Shown: piece by piece, positions 14,321 through 21,417 of the stretch
How the letters are laid out: each line of letters begins with the position of its first letter
How positions within the stretch are numbered: position 1 is the first letter of the stretch
DNA from: Clostridiales bacterium
GTDB lineage: Bacteria > Bacillota > Clostridia > Oscillospirales > CAG-272
Assembly: GCA_003523225.1 (NCBI GenBank)
Contig: DPGK01000032.1
Coordinates: forward strand, 1 to 25,642
Length of the DNA: 25,642 bases
Direction of reading: 5' to 3'
Translations under genes and position numbers: made by a program
Notes under the pieces: model-generated
Told to the model about the DNA's origin: nothing
The model's database searches: none
What the model saw: the letters and a program-made list of their open reading frames with translations, nothing else

Positions 14321-15166
14321 TCAGAATTCCTTTACCCACTTGACGGCAAGGTCTATCCACACCTCGGCATGCGGAACGATGGCGTCCGCTTTCTGTGAGC
14401 AGGTGAACTCGTTGCACAGCGAAAGCCCGTGCTTTCCGGCAGGGAAGATATGCAGCTCAAAGGGGATCTTGTGCGCCGAAAGCGCGGAGGCGTACATGAG
14501 CGAATTTTCTACCGGCACGGTGGCGTCGGAGGCGGTGTGCCACATGAAAGCGGGGGAGGTTCCGTCATCGACGTGTCTTTCAAGCGAAAAGCGCTCGATG
14601 TCCTCCTCGGTCAGCTCGTCGTGTCCAATAAAATTTTTCACCGAACCCTTGTGCGCCTTGTCCCCTCCGGTGATCACGGGATAGCAAAGCACTGTGCCGT
14701 CGGGACGGTTTATGCCCTCCGGGCACTTGCCGGAGCTGACTCCGATCGCGTCCCGCACCTCGGGTATGTTCCAGAGCGTACCCGCCGAGGCGGCGACGTG
14801 TCCCCCTGCGGAAAAGCCGAGGATGAATATCTTATCCGGGATCGTTCCGTATTCCTCAGCGTGCTCGCGGACGTACTTTATCGCCAGACCCGCCTCGATA
14901 AGCGGCGCATATCCCGACGCTCCGGCGTTTCCATCAGTCTTCGGACCGACCGTATAGCGGAGAAGGAAAACATTCATATTGGCGGCAAGGAACTGCGCAA
15001 CTATCGGCTCAGCCTCGCGGTTTGAAAGAAAGTGGTAGCCTCCGCCCGGGCAGACAATAACGGCGCGGCGGGGAGAAAGGTTAAGATCCGCGGGGTTATC
15101 AAGAACGTATGTAGTAAGCGTTGCGCCCGGATAGTCGGGCGAAAGGTCAAAGGTCTTGTTTATCAT
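14321..15166 (-). CDS. Alpha/beta hydrolase, BD-FAE/acetyl xylan esterase-like
   Basis: A 281-aa cytoplasmic serine esterase. The oxyanion segment is VCPGGGYHFLSNREAEP, close to the typical (H/P)GGGY of this group. The nucleophile elbow is GFSAGGH, the probable acid Asp is in WHTASDATVPVEN, and the catalytic His is in FPAGKHGLSL. A good ribosome site (AAGGAT, 8 bases) precedes the ATG at 15166; another in-frame ATG at 15187 lacks one, so I take the shorter form. Members of the family deacetylate xylan-derived oligosaccharides or other carbohydrate esters. It is monocistronic, with its own promoter and terminator, and is the second such esterase in the window after 1234-2013, which is only distantly similar. 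Confidence 0.87.
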   Translation of the reverse strand: MINKTFDLSPDYPGATLTTYVLDNPADLNLSPRRAVIVCPGGGYHFLSNREAEPIVAQFLAANMNVFLLRYTVGPKTDGNAGASGYAPLIEAGLAIKYVREHAEEYGTIPDKIFILGFSAGGHVAASAGTLWNIPEVRDAIGVSSGKCPEGINRPDGTVLCYPVITGGDKAHKGSVKNFIGHDELTEEDIERFSLERHVDDGTSPAFMWHTASDATVPVENSLMYASALSAHKIPFELHIFPAGKHGLSLCNEFTCSQKADAIVPHAEVWIDLAVKWVKEF

Positions 15167-15219
15167 GTCAGAATCATCCTTGTTCATATTTGCGCCACAG
15201 CGCTTGATTTTACACCGAT

Positions 15220-15248
15220 ATTATATCACCCCGCACCGCTCTTGGCAA
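15220..15248 (-). promoter_or_regulatory. Sigma-A promoter of the esterase gene
   Basis: On the minus strand TTGCCA (plus 15243-15248), 17 bp, TATAAT (plus 15220-15225). Confidence 0.65.
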
Positions 15249-15358
15249 TGATTCCGGCGGTTTTTTTATAAAAAAATACAAAATATCCGCCGCAGACACA
15301 CAGAATCATTGCGCCGTGGCGGGAATATAATAATATAAGCTGTTTCGGAGGTTTTTAC

Positions 15359-15886
15359 ATGAACGATTACAAGGAGATTCACCCTTATGAGCTTGAGCTT
15401 CCCGCCTGCCGCGCTATCGGAAAGGACTGGATGCTCATCTGCGCCCGGAGCGGAAGCACGGTCAACGCCATGACAGCAAGCTGGGGATTTCTGGGCGAAA
15501 TATGGAGCGTCCCGGCGGCGGTATGCTTTATACGCCCGCAAAGATACACCTTCGGGCTTGTTGACGGGTCGGAATATTTTTCGCTTTGCTTTTTCGGCGG
15601 CGAGCGGAAGCGGGAGCTTTCATATTTCGGCTCGCACAGCGGCAGGGACGGTGACAAGGCGGCGGCGTGCGGCATGAGCTACGGCTCTGTTGAGGTCGGT
15701 AATACCGAAGTGCCGTATCTCACAGGCGCGCAGAAGATACTTGTCTGCCGCAAGCTCTATTTTGACGACATAAAGCCCGAGGGCTTTACCGACCCGGATA
15801 TGGTGGAAAAGAATTACCCCGGCAGGGATTTCCACCGTATGTTTATCGGCGGGATAGAAAAATGCTTTGAATTGATACAAAAATAA
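15359..15886 (+). CDS. Flavin reductase-like, FMN-binding split-barrel protein
   Basis: A 175-aa protein of the flavin reductase family, which binds FMN in a split beta-barrel and reduces flavin or uses it for a redox partner. The order is typical: an early WMLICARSGSTVNAMTASWG, where the flavin phosphate is bound, then VCFIRPQRYTFGLVDGSEYF, a polar FFGGERKRELSYFGSHSGRD segment, and LTGAQKILVCRKLYFDDI near the C-terminus. GGAGG is seven bases before the ATG. A TATAAT lies near 15331 but its -35 is poor. No partner oxidoreductase is next to it, so its physiological role is open. Confidence 0.85.
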   Translation: MNDYKEIHPYELELPACRAIGKDWMLICARSGSTVNAMTASWGFLGEIWSVPAAVCFIRPQRYTFGLVDGSEYFSLCFFGGERKRELSYFGSHSGRDGDKAAACGMSYGSVEVGNTEVPYLTGAQKILVCRKLYFDDIKPEGFTDPDMVEKNYPGRDFHRMFIGGIEKCFELIQK

Positions 15887-15892
15887 AACCCC

Positions 15893-15930
15893 AAAGTGCC
15901 TGCCGCCCTATCGGCGCGGCAGACACTTTT
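15893..15930. terminator. Convergent bidirectional terminator
   Basis: AAAGTG-c-CTGCCGC (15893-15906) pairs with GCGGCAG-a-CACTTT (15916-15929) with one internal mismatch. The ends carry T-rich exits on both strands. It separates the flavin reductase gene from the metal regulator gene. Confidence 0.75.
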
Positions 15931-15940
15931 GATCTAAGTA

Positions 15941-16321
15941 TCAGGAATGCTCAGCAACATGCTTTTTAATTGCTTCAAAGGAGCGGTCACTGATGTCGTG
16001 CTCCATCTTGCAGGCGTCGGCGACTGCGGTCTCCTCGTCCACGCCGAGGCTTACAAGAAATCCGGACAGCAGCGTGTGACGCTCGTATATACGCGACGCC
16101 GCGGCATATCCGGAAGTCGTCAGCTTCAGATACCCATCTGCATCCGTTTCAAGATATCCGTCCCGGCGGAGTATTCCGACAGCGCGGCTCACGCTGGGCT
16201 TGGAATATCCCATGTACTCCGCCACGTCAAGCGAGCGGACGCACTCCTTCTTCTGCGACAGTATCAGAATGGTTTCGAGATACATTTCTCCCGACTCCTG
16301 AATCTTTACCTGCGTACCCAT
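15941..16321 (-). CDS. DtxR/MntR-family metal-dependent repressor
   Basis: A 126-aa winged-helix regulator that binds DNA when loaded with metal. VRSLDVAEYMGYSKPSVSRA then VGILRRDGYL is the recognition helix and wing. The metal site can be aligned with known members: Met13 at the MntR Asp8/DtxR Met10 position, Glu16, His82, Cys104 at the MntR Glu99/DtxR Cys102 position, and Glu107-His108. The Met/Cys/Glu/His set is that of the iron-responsive DtxR/IdeR type rather than manganese-specific MntR. It lacks the C-terminal SH3/FeoA domain, so is the short form. I chose the start at 16321, where AAAGGAG sits 8 bases upstream, over longer frames to 16675. It has its own promoter. Confidence 0.88.
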   Translation of the reverse strand: MGTQVKIQESGEMYLETILILSQKKECVRSLDVAEYMGYSKPSVSRAVGILRRDGYLETDADGYLKLTTSGYAAASRIYERHTLLSGFLVSLGVDEETAVADACKMEHDISDRSFEAIKKHVAEHS

Positions 16322-16352
16322 ATCGGCTTCTCCTTTCCGGTCGTGATGACTT

Positions 16353-16381
16353 AGTATAACATAAATACGGACAAAAATCAA
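16353..16381 (-). promoter_or_regulatory. Sigma-A promoter of the metal regulator
   Basis: On the minus strand TTGATT (plus 16376-16381), 17 bp, TATACT (plus 16353-16358). The region around the -10 is AT-rich with TTAGTATAAC, a plausible but imperfect half of a DtxR-type operator, so autoregulation is possible but unproven. Confidence 0.6.
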
Positions 16382-16390
16382 TAGTAAAAG

Positions 16391-16427
16391 AAACAGCCGG
16401 GAGCTTTTAATGCGCCCGGCTGTTTTT
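16391..16427 (-). terminator. Terminator after the CD1247-family gene
   Basis: AAACAGCCGGG (16391-16401) pairs perfectly with CCCGGCTGTTT (16415-16425). T-rich exits occur in both directions. On the minus strand it closes the efp-CD1247 unit and keeps it apart from the metal regulator. Confidence 0.75.
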
Positions 16428-16451
16428 AGGATGCGGCAGAGCTCAGTCTGC

Positions 16452-16811
16452 TTACTCCTCTGCGTCAGCGTCCTGCTGCTCGTCCTCGTCGTCAAAGCAG
16501 GGATGATCGCACTCGTCGCAGTTGAAGTCGCAGTCCTCGTCCCAATCCTCGCACTCGTCGTCACAGCAATCGCAGTCGCAATCGCAGTCGTCGCCGTAAA
16601 TTGCCTTTTCGACTTCACCGAGGTCCTCGTCAAGCTCCTCAACATAGTCGTTGAGATACTCAAGATCCTCGTCAATTTCTCCGATAGCGTCGGTGACGTC
16701 GCCGAGCAGGTCGAGCATTGCGGTCAGCAGCTTGCCCTCGGGAGTGGTTTTGTCAAGGCTGAGACCTTCAGCCAATCCTTTCAGATACGCGGCCTTTTCG
16801 CTGAGTTTCAT
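16452..16811 (-). CDS. CD1247-family protein with Cys-rich acidic tail
   Basis: A 119-aa protein. The first ~75 residues match the CD1247 N-terminal domain seen across Clostridia (MKLSEKAAYLKGLAEGLSLD, then an acidic coiled-coil-like helix with VEELDEDLGEVEKAIYG). The C-terminal 44 residues are almost entirely Asp/Glu with ten Cys, in patterns such as CDCDCDCC and CDECDHPC. That tail could bind a transition metal or zinc, which would suit its neighbour, a metal regulator, though related members often have only acidic tails. It starts 28 nt after the efp stop with GGAGG before the ATG, so the two are co-transcribed, an arrangement I recall from other Clostridia. Molecular function is unknown. 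Confidence 0.8.
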   Translation of the reverse strand: MKLSEKAAYLKGLAEGLSLDKTTPEGKLLTAMLDLLGDVTDAIGEIDEDLEYLNDYVEELDEDLGEVEKAIYGDDCDCDCDCCDDECEDWDEDCDFNCDECDHPCFDDEDEQQDADAEE

Positions 16812-16839
16812 GTTAAACCTCCGTTTTTTTGAAGATAGA

Positions 16840-17397
16840 TCAGGCGCGGGAGAGATATTCGCCCGTACGGGTGTCGATTTTGATAACGTCGCCGCGGTTG
16901 ATGAAGAGCGGAACCTTTATCTCGGCGCCGGTCTCAAGAGTTGCGGGCTTAAGGGTGTTTGTAGCGGTGTTTCCGGCAAAACCGGGATCGGTATCGGTTA
17001 CCTCAAGCTCAACGAATGTGGGCGGCTCGACGTTGAATACCTTGCCCTTGTAGGAGACGAGCTTGCACATCATCTCTTCCTTCACGAACTTGAAGGAATC
17101 GGGCAGAGAGGATTTGTTCAGGGGAGTCGTGTCATAGGTCTCCATGTCCATGAAGTAATAGAGATCACCGTCGTTGTAGGAATACTGCATATCCTTTCTT
17201 TCGATGTAGGCGCTGTCAAATTTGTCTGTGGGGCTGAAGGTCTTTTCGACCACACCGCCCGTGATGACATTTTTCAGCTTGGTGCGGACGAACGCCGCGC
17301 CCTTTCCGGGTTTGACATGCTGAAATTCAATTACCTGATAGACGCTGCCGTCCATCTCAAAGGTGATGCCGTTTTTGAAATCACCAGCGATTACCAT
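16840..17397 (-). CDS. efp: Translation elongation factor P
   Basis: EF-P, 185 aa, relieves ribosomes stalled at polyproline. It has the usual three beta domains: an N-terminal KOW-like domain, a middle OB domain (from about residue 64) and a C-terminal OB domain ending [13 protein letters not shown]. The loop that contacts tRNA reads [12 protein letters not shown], with Lys32 at the position that is post-translationally modified in many bacteria. Modification enzymes (EpmA/B, YmfI, or EarP) are not in this window. GGAGG lies 8 bases before the ATG. Promoter TTGCAA-17-TACAAT is directly upstream. It is followed by the CD1247-family gene. Confidence 0.96.
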   Translation of the reverse strand: MVIAGDFKNGITFEMDGSVYQVIEFQHVKPGKGAAFVRTKLKNVITGGVVEKTFSPTDKFDSAYIERKDMQYSYNDGDLYYFMDMETYDTTPLNKSSLPDSFKFVKEEMMCKLVSYKGKVFNVEPPTFVELEVTDTDPGFAGNTATNTLKPATLETGAEIKVPLFINRGDVIKIDTRTGEYLSRA

Positions 17398-17448
17398 ATA
17401 AAGTACCTCCGTATCGTTTGCCGCCGCGGCGGCGCATAATTACACTAT

Positions 17449-17477
17449 ATTGTATAATATTTTTCCCGATTTTGCAA
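17449..17477 (-). promoter_or_regulatory. Sigma-A promoter of efp
   Basis: On the minus strand TTGCAA (plus 17472-17477), 17 bp, TACAAT (plus 17449-17454). The leader to the ATG is about 45 nt. Confidence 0.65.
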
Positions 17478-17678
17478 TACCTTTTCAATTGATTTAGCGA
17501 GTTTTTTTGTTCAAATACGAAATTTCAGTGTTTTTTTGCGCGAAACGCCCACAAACTGCGGTTAATTCAACATTTGAAATACATATTCCGTTTAGATCAA
17601 GAAAGCTTCTTCGTCCATCTACCTGATTGTGGCTTTTCATGTAAATAAATTAAATTGACCTTAGCTATTCCTATAAAC

Positions 17679-17719
17679 GTTCTTCGGGGTCGGCGCATTT
17701 CGCGCCGACCCCGAAGAAC
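17679..17719 (-). terminator. Long perfect hairpin after hsp20
   Basis: An 18-bp perfect stem, GTTCTTCGGGGTCGGCGC with its complement, around the loop ATTTC. It begins 12 bases past the hsp20 stop. The exit on the minus strand (GTTTATAGG) is only weakly T-rich, so it may act as a terminator or as an mRNA 3'-end stabiliser. Confidence 0.6.
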
Positions 17720-17731
17720 CTATTATTTTGA

Positions 17732-18169
17732 TTACTTTATTTCAAGCGAACGGGAATCCGGCTGCTTTTCTTCCTTCTTGGGCAGCCTGATAGACAGGAC
17801 GCCGTCGGTGTAGCTGACCGAGATAGCGTCAAGGTCTATGCCCGAGACGTCAAAGGATCTCTCGTAAGAGCCGTAGGAACGCTCGACATGCAGGTAGGAC
17901 TTCTTCTTGTCCTCCTTTTCATAATCGCTGTGACGTTCGGCGCGGATGGTAAGAGTCTCGCCCTTGAGATCAACATGAATGTCCTCCTTGCGGAAGCCGG
18001 GCATATCGGTTTCAATGACGTATCCGTTTTCCTCTTCCTTTATGTCAGAGCGGAAGCTCTCTATCGGGCCGCCGAAGAAGCGGCGCTCCATTTCCTCCAT
18101 CTCACGGAAGGGGTCGTATACCTGAGCAGCTTTGCGGTTGGTTCTGAAATAAGGTGTAAGTTCAAACAT
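17732..18169 (-). CDS. Hsp20/alpha-crystallin small heat-shock protein
   Basis: A 145-aa ATP-independent holdase that binds unfolding proteins and forms oligomers. The N-terminal arm MFELTPYFRTNRKAAQVYDP is followed by a basic-acidic linker (DPFREMEEMERRFFGGP). The alpha-crystallin domain runs from about residue 40 to 135 (KEEENGYVIETDMPGFRKED, then ALDAISVSYTDGVLSIRLPK). A short tail ends with SRSLEIK, near the usual I/L-x-I/L motif. I start at 18169, where GAGGAGGA precedes the ATG by 9 bases; an upstream in-frame ATG at 18247 would add residues unlike the family. A CIRCE operator lies upstream, so the gene should be repressed by HrcA and induced by heat. Confidence 0.93.
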   Translation of the reverse strand: MFELTPYFRTNRKAAQVYDPFREMEEMERRFFGGPIESFRSDIKEEENGYVIETDMPGFRKEDIHVDLKGETLTIRAERHSDYEKEDKKKSYLHVERSYGSYERSFDVSGIDLDAISVSYTDGVLSIRLPKKEEKQPDSRSLEIK

Positions 18170-18310
18170 AGTAAAAATCCTCCTCGAAATATATAAGATA
18201 TTTTTTGACTGTGTAATAAACGTTTCCGGGAAGCCCTGCACCGTCATACGGTGTTTCTTTGTTGCTTCCTTTCGACTACACCTATATTATACTCCGCTAT
18301 TATGAACAAA

Positions 18311-18339
18311 TATACAGTATTGTGTGGATTTTTTGTAAA
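18311..18339 (-). promoter_or_regulatory. Possible promoter of hsp20
   Basis: On the minus strand TTTACA (plus 18334-18339), 17 bp, TGTATA (plus 18311-18316). The -35 sits immediately next to the CIRCE element. A better -10 match (TATAAT near plus 18284-18289) exists but has no -35 at the right distance. Confidence 0.4.
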
Positions 18340-18341
18340 GA

Positions 18342-18368
18342 TTAGCACTTTGAAATTGAGAGTGCTAA
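18342..18368. promoter_or_regulatory. CIRCE operator (HrcA binding site)
   Basis: TTAGCACTT-N9-GAGTGCTAA, the CIRCE inverted repeat with only one mismatch (last base of the left arm, where the consensus has C). It lies upstream of hsp20 and just after the surE stop, so the hsp20 promoter is the natural target. HrcA itself is not in this window. Confidence 0.9.
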
Positions 18369-18393
18369 TTTTATTTCCGCATAAATGCAGATC

Positions 18394-18414
18394 CGGGCGG
18401 TATTTTACCGCCCG
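18394..18414 (-). terminator. Hairpin after surE
   Basis: CGGGCGGTA-TTT-TACCGCCCG, a perfect 9-bp stem 12 bases past the surE stop. No T tract follows on the minus strand, so the terminator role is only likely. Confidence 0.5.
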
Positions 18415-18426
18415 AAATTAGCAGAC

Positions 18427-19155
18427 TCATTGTAAAAGTGACAACCGGCTGAGCGCATCATATGCTTCGCTGTCGGTGCGGCTTATCGTCATCGGAGTCA
18501 CCGAAATAAATCCGTCGCTTACCGCGTCCGCGTCAACGGTATGGTCGTGCAGGTTCTGATGCACACACCTGCCCTTGGGTCTGTACATACCGCCGCCGTG
18601 CTCCACAAACACATCGCGGTAGTAGGGACCTCCCTGACGGGTGAGAAGTATTTCGCCGGGATCGAGCGGTATATTTACATTGTAAAGCCTGCAGTGATCG
18701 AACAGCCTGTTGCGGCAGATGTAGCCGTATACCCGGTTAAGACTTGCCTCCGCCGCGTCATGCGTGGAAAAATCGGTTGAAAACGCCAGCGCGCGTATCC
18801 CGAAATATGCCGCCTCAAAGACCGCACCCGCAGTGCCCGAGTAAACTATGTCCCCGCCGAGGTTAAACCCGCGGTTGACGCCCGACAGCACCATGTCATA
18901 GTCGCCCTCAAGTCCCAGAATGCCGAACCTTACGCAGTCGGCGGGAGTAGAATCAACCGAATACGCCCGCGCAGCTCCCGGAAAGTACACCTCTTTTATT
19001 TCAAATGAGGTAGTAAGATTTATTGAGTGGCTTTTTCCGCTCTGCTCGGTTTTCGGCGCAGAGACAGTGACCTCGCCTATCCCCGACGCCCAGCGGACAA
19101 GCGCCGCAAGCCCGGGAGCGGCGATCCCGTCGTCATTCGTAACCAGTATCTTCAC
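18427..19155 (-). CDS. surE: 5'/3'-nucleotidase SurE
   Basis: SurE, a metal-dependent phosphatase that removes phosphate from nucleoside 5'- and 3'-monophosphates and short polyphosphates, 242 aa. The signature MKILVTNDDGI is at the N-terminus (Asp8-Asp9). APKTEQSGKSHSI supplies the active-site Ser (about residue 39-43) and SGVNRGFNLGGDIVYSGTAGA is the conserved Asn loop (about 92-112). Length is close to the usual 245-260. The ATG overlaps the upstream DHH gene stop by 4 nt (19152-19155), so the two are translationally coupled. It is the last gene of the DHH-DHH-surE operon and is followed by the hsp20 control region. Confidence 0.95.
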   Translation of the reverse strand: MKILVTNDDGIAAPGLAALVRWASGIGEVTVSAPKTEQSGKSHSINLTTSFEIKEVYFPGAARAYSVDSTPADCVRFGILGLEGDYDMVLSGVNRGFNLGGDIVYSGTAGAVFEAAYFGIRALAFSTDFSTHDAAEASLNRVYGYICRNRLFDHCRLYNVNIPLDPGEILLTRQGGPYYRDVFVEHGGGMYRPKGRCVHQNLHDHTVDADAVSDGFISVTPMTISRTDSEAYDALSRLSLLQ

Positions 19156-20138
19156 AGCCAGCCCTCGTTGGTTTCCTTGAATTCACGGATAAGCGCGTCC
19201 GCGTCCCGCAGCAGAGCGTCTATTTCATCGGCGCTGTAAAGCGTTGCGCCGCTGGCGCAGTCGTGGCCGCCGCCGCGGTATTTTTCCGCGAGCTTGTTTA
19301 TCGTCACAAAGCGCGAGCGCAGGCGCACGCGTATCGTGCCGTCGCGGTTGTCGATAAAGGCTATCCAGATTATACTGTCCTTTATCGAGTCAAGGCAGGA
19401 AACGGTGTTTGACGCCTCCTCGTCGGTAAGCGAAAAGCGCTCCCGCATTTCGTTGTCCACATAGATATACGCCACGCCGTGCTCGGTCATTTTCATGTTG
19501 AGATAGACGTACGCCTTGAATTTAAGGTAGTCAAAATCCTCAAGATAAAGCCGGGCATAAAGGGTGTCGGTATCAATGCCCATATCAAGCAGCGCGGCGG
19601 CACAGCGCAGGGTCTCGCCCGTGACGCTGCGGAATCTGAACCGACCGGAATCGGTCACCATTCCGGTATAAATGCAGGTCGCCGCCGTGACGTCGAGCTT
19701 CAGCTCGTCCCTGAAGGTGAGGTAAAAATCCGCTATCATTTCACAGACAGACGAACGTTCCTCCTCGACCCAGGAGATATCGCCGTAGGGCTTTATGTCT
19801 ATATGGTGGTCGATCTTGACCTTCTCCCTGCCGAGCGTGTATTTTTTGTTTGAGACGCGGTCCGGGGTGGCGGTGTCAAGAACTATCACCAGCGCGTCGG
19901 AGTAAAAAGCGTCGTCGGCTTCCCCGTCCTCATCTCCGAGGAAGGAGATGTAATCGGAATGATCCGAATTTATAACGCGGATATCCTTTTCCGGAAAGCT
20001 GAGGCGAAGCATTCCGGCAAGCCCCTGCGTCGAGCCCACAGCGTCGCCGTCCGGGCGGATATGCCGCGAGATCACAATGCGGTCATACTCCTTTATCTTA
20101 TCAAGAATTCTGCGTTTGATATCATAATTACTGCTCAT
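19152..20138 (-). CDS. DHH/DHHA1 phosphoesterase, NrnA-like (first copy)
   Basis: A 328-aa phosphodiesterase of the NrnA group, which degrades short oligoribonucleotides and pAp and sometimes linear pApA from c-di-AMP. Motifs in order: ISRHIRPDGDAVGS (about 23-36), IVLDTATPD, KIDHHIDI, the DHHA1-linking YTGMVTDSGRFRF, and GGGHDCASGA near the C-terminus. The start at 20138 is an ATG with GGAG 9 bases upstream; an in-frame TTG at 20153 overlaps that ribosome site and is unlikely. It overlaps the second DHH gene by 11 nt upstream and surE by 4 nt downstream. The GGGH motif reads GGGHDCASGA here and GGGHAGASGA in the paralogue, so the two may differ in substrate. Confidence 0.92.
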   Translation of the reverse strand: MSSNYDIKRRILDKIKEYDRIVISRHIRPDGDAVGSTQGLAGMLRLSFPEKDIRVINSDHSDYISFLGDEDGEADDAFYSDALVIVLDTATPDRVSNKKYTLGREKVKIDHHIDIKPYGDISWVEEERSSVCEMIADFYLTFRDELKLDVTAATCIYTGMVTDSGRFRFRSVTGETLRCAAALLDMGIDTDTLYARLYLEDFDYLKFKAYVYLNMKMTEHGVAYIYVDNEMRERFSLTDEEASNTVSCLDSIKDSIIWIAFIDNRDGTIRVRLRSRFVTINKLAEKYRGGGHDCASGATLYSADEIDALLRDADALIREFKETNEGWL

Positions 20139-21078
20139 TTTTACCGTCTCCAATCATTAAGTCAAGATCGCCAAGCAAAGCCATTGCCGTTTCGCGGTCG
20201 GGAAGGGTCGCTCCGCTGGCACCCGCATGACCTCCGCCGCCGTATTTTACGGCAACGGGATTTATATTGTATTTTCCGGAGCGTATCTCGCAGAGCACGC
20301 CGCGCTCGCTCTCGGTAAAGTTGACCCAGATATCAACGCCGCGTATGTCCGCCATTGTTCCCACCATACCGCGCGATACGGTGAAGTCGTCAAGTCCCAG
20401 CTCTGCCATTTCGTCGCGGGTCGTGTAAATGTACGCGACGTGATTTTGGGTGAACTTTATCTTCAGCACAAAGCCCGCGCGCAGACGTATCATATCAAAA
20501 TCGTCGGCGTAGAGCTGAGTGTAGATGTCGGTAATTGAAAAGGGCTGCTCCATGAGGTAGGCGGCAAGCGCAAAGGTGCGGGCAGTGGTGGAGGAATAGC
20601 GGAAGCGCCCCGAGTCGGTCACCATTCCGGTGTAAAGGGACTTTGCTGCCGTCGGCGTAAGACGCAGCCCGCATTCCCGCGCCATTTCCACGACCAGCCC
20701 GCAGCAGCTCTCGTATGAGGTGTCGATAACCTCCGTATCCGCAAGCTGACCAAGAAAGATATGGTGGTCGATGCGCGCCGTCGCCGCCGCAAGAGTATAT
20801 CGCGTATCGCTGATAAGGGACGCCGCCGAGGTATCAAGAATTATTGCCAGAGCACCCCCGAAGTATTCGTCCGGGATGATGTCCGGCGCGGAATCGTCCA
20901 TGAAAGCATAGCGTCGCGGGGCGTCGCCGACGGCCCAGACCTCCTTGCCCGGGAAATTTTCAAGTATAATATGCTTAAGCCCCACCTGACTTCCCACGGC
21001 GTCGCCGTCCGGACTCGTGTGGCGGTGTATGATTATCCGATCGTATTTTTTGATTTCGGAAAGTATCTTTTCAAACAT
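20128..21078 (-). CDS. DHH/DHHA1 phosphoesterase, NrnA-like (second copy)
   Basis: A 316-aa paralogue of the next gene, with the same motif order: IHRHTSPDGDAVGSQ, ILDTSAASL, RIDHHIFLG, YTGMVTDSGRFRYSS and GGGHAGASGA. Length and domain order match NrnA. The start at 21078 (MFEKIL) is preferred; GGAGG lies about 12 bases upstream, a slightly long spacing, and the in-frame ATG at 21114 would add an Arg-rich stretch unlike the family. It heads the operon directly behind a promoter. Two tandem NrnA-type genes are unusual enough to suggest divided substrates (for example oligoribonucleotides and pAp), but I cannot assign which is which. Confidence 0.92.
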   Translation of the reverse strand: MFEKILSEIKKYDRIIIHRHTSPDGDAVGSQVGLKHIILENFPGKEVWAVGDAPRRYAFMDDSAPDIIPDEYFGGALAIILDTSAASLISDTRYTLAAATARIDHHIFLGQLADTEVIDTSYESCCGLVVEMARECGLRLTPTAAKSLYTGMVTDSGRFRYSSTTARTFALAAYLMEQPFSITDIYTQLYADDFDMIRLRAGFVLKIKFTQNHVAYIYTTRDEMAELGLDDFTVSRGMVGTMADIRGVDIWVNFTESERGVLCEIRSGKYNINPVAVKYGGGGHAGASGATLPDRETAMALLGDLDLMIGDGKNEQ

Positions 21079-21165
21079 AACAGCTCTTTTCCTCCGCGAC
21101 GGACGCGGACACATGAAAGACTCGGGCGGCGCTCAGTCGCCGGGCATTGCCGCCCCTTTGGATTC

Positions 21166-21194
21166 ATTATATCATAAAACCGCATGGCTTGCAA
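21166..21194 (-). promoter_or_regulatory. Sigma-A promoter of the DHH-DHH-surE operon
   Basis: On the minus strand TTGCAA (plus 21189-21194), 17 bp, TATAAT (plus 21166-21171). It is divergent from the carboxypeptidase promoter about 90 bases away. Confidence 0.65.
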
Positions 21195-21286
21195 GATTTA
21201 TTTCCCTTGCGACGGACAAAGCGGCGGCGCGTCCGGGGACATTCTTTTTACGGCTTAACTTAATAAAAACTTAATTTATTTGCATA

Positions 21287-21315
21287 TTGATTTTTAAGCG
21301 CCGTCGGGTTAAAAT
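21287..21315 (+). promoter_or_regulatory. Sigma-A promoter of the D,D-carboxypeptidase gene
   Basis: TTGATT (21287-21292), 17 bp, TAAAAT (21310-21315). The leader to the chosen start is about 95 nt. Confidence 0.55.
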
Positions 21316-21417
21316 ATTAAAAGTCGGAAAATGCCAAAAAATCGGAAATTATTTCCGCATGGCACACAGGGATCACTGAAAGGATGCTTCCGCTTAACGG
21401 AAGCTACGGTCATAAAA

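Larger units (their letters stand above)
17398..17731. other. Intergenic region between efp and hsp20
   Basis: An AT-rich stretch with no gene I can support. It holds the efp promoter at its left end and a strong hairpin at its right end; nothing else stands out. Confidence 0.6.

Noticed and set aside
15941..16675. A 244-aa reading of the metal regulator starting at 16675
   Set aside because: The extra N-terminus crosses a terminator and a good promoter and is low-complexity Thr/Ser/Arg. The ATG at 16321 has a proper ribosome site and starts the DtxR fold.
16410..16832. A long hydrophobic plus-strand frame opposite the CD1247-family gene
   Set aside because: It is the mirror of Asp/Glu/Cys codons on the other strand, which read as Val/Leu/Ala; the minus-strand gene has the ribosome site, promoter context and family match.
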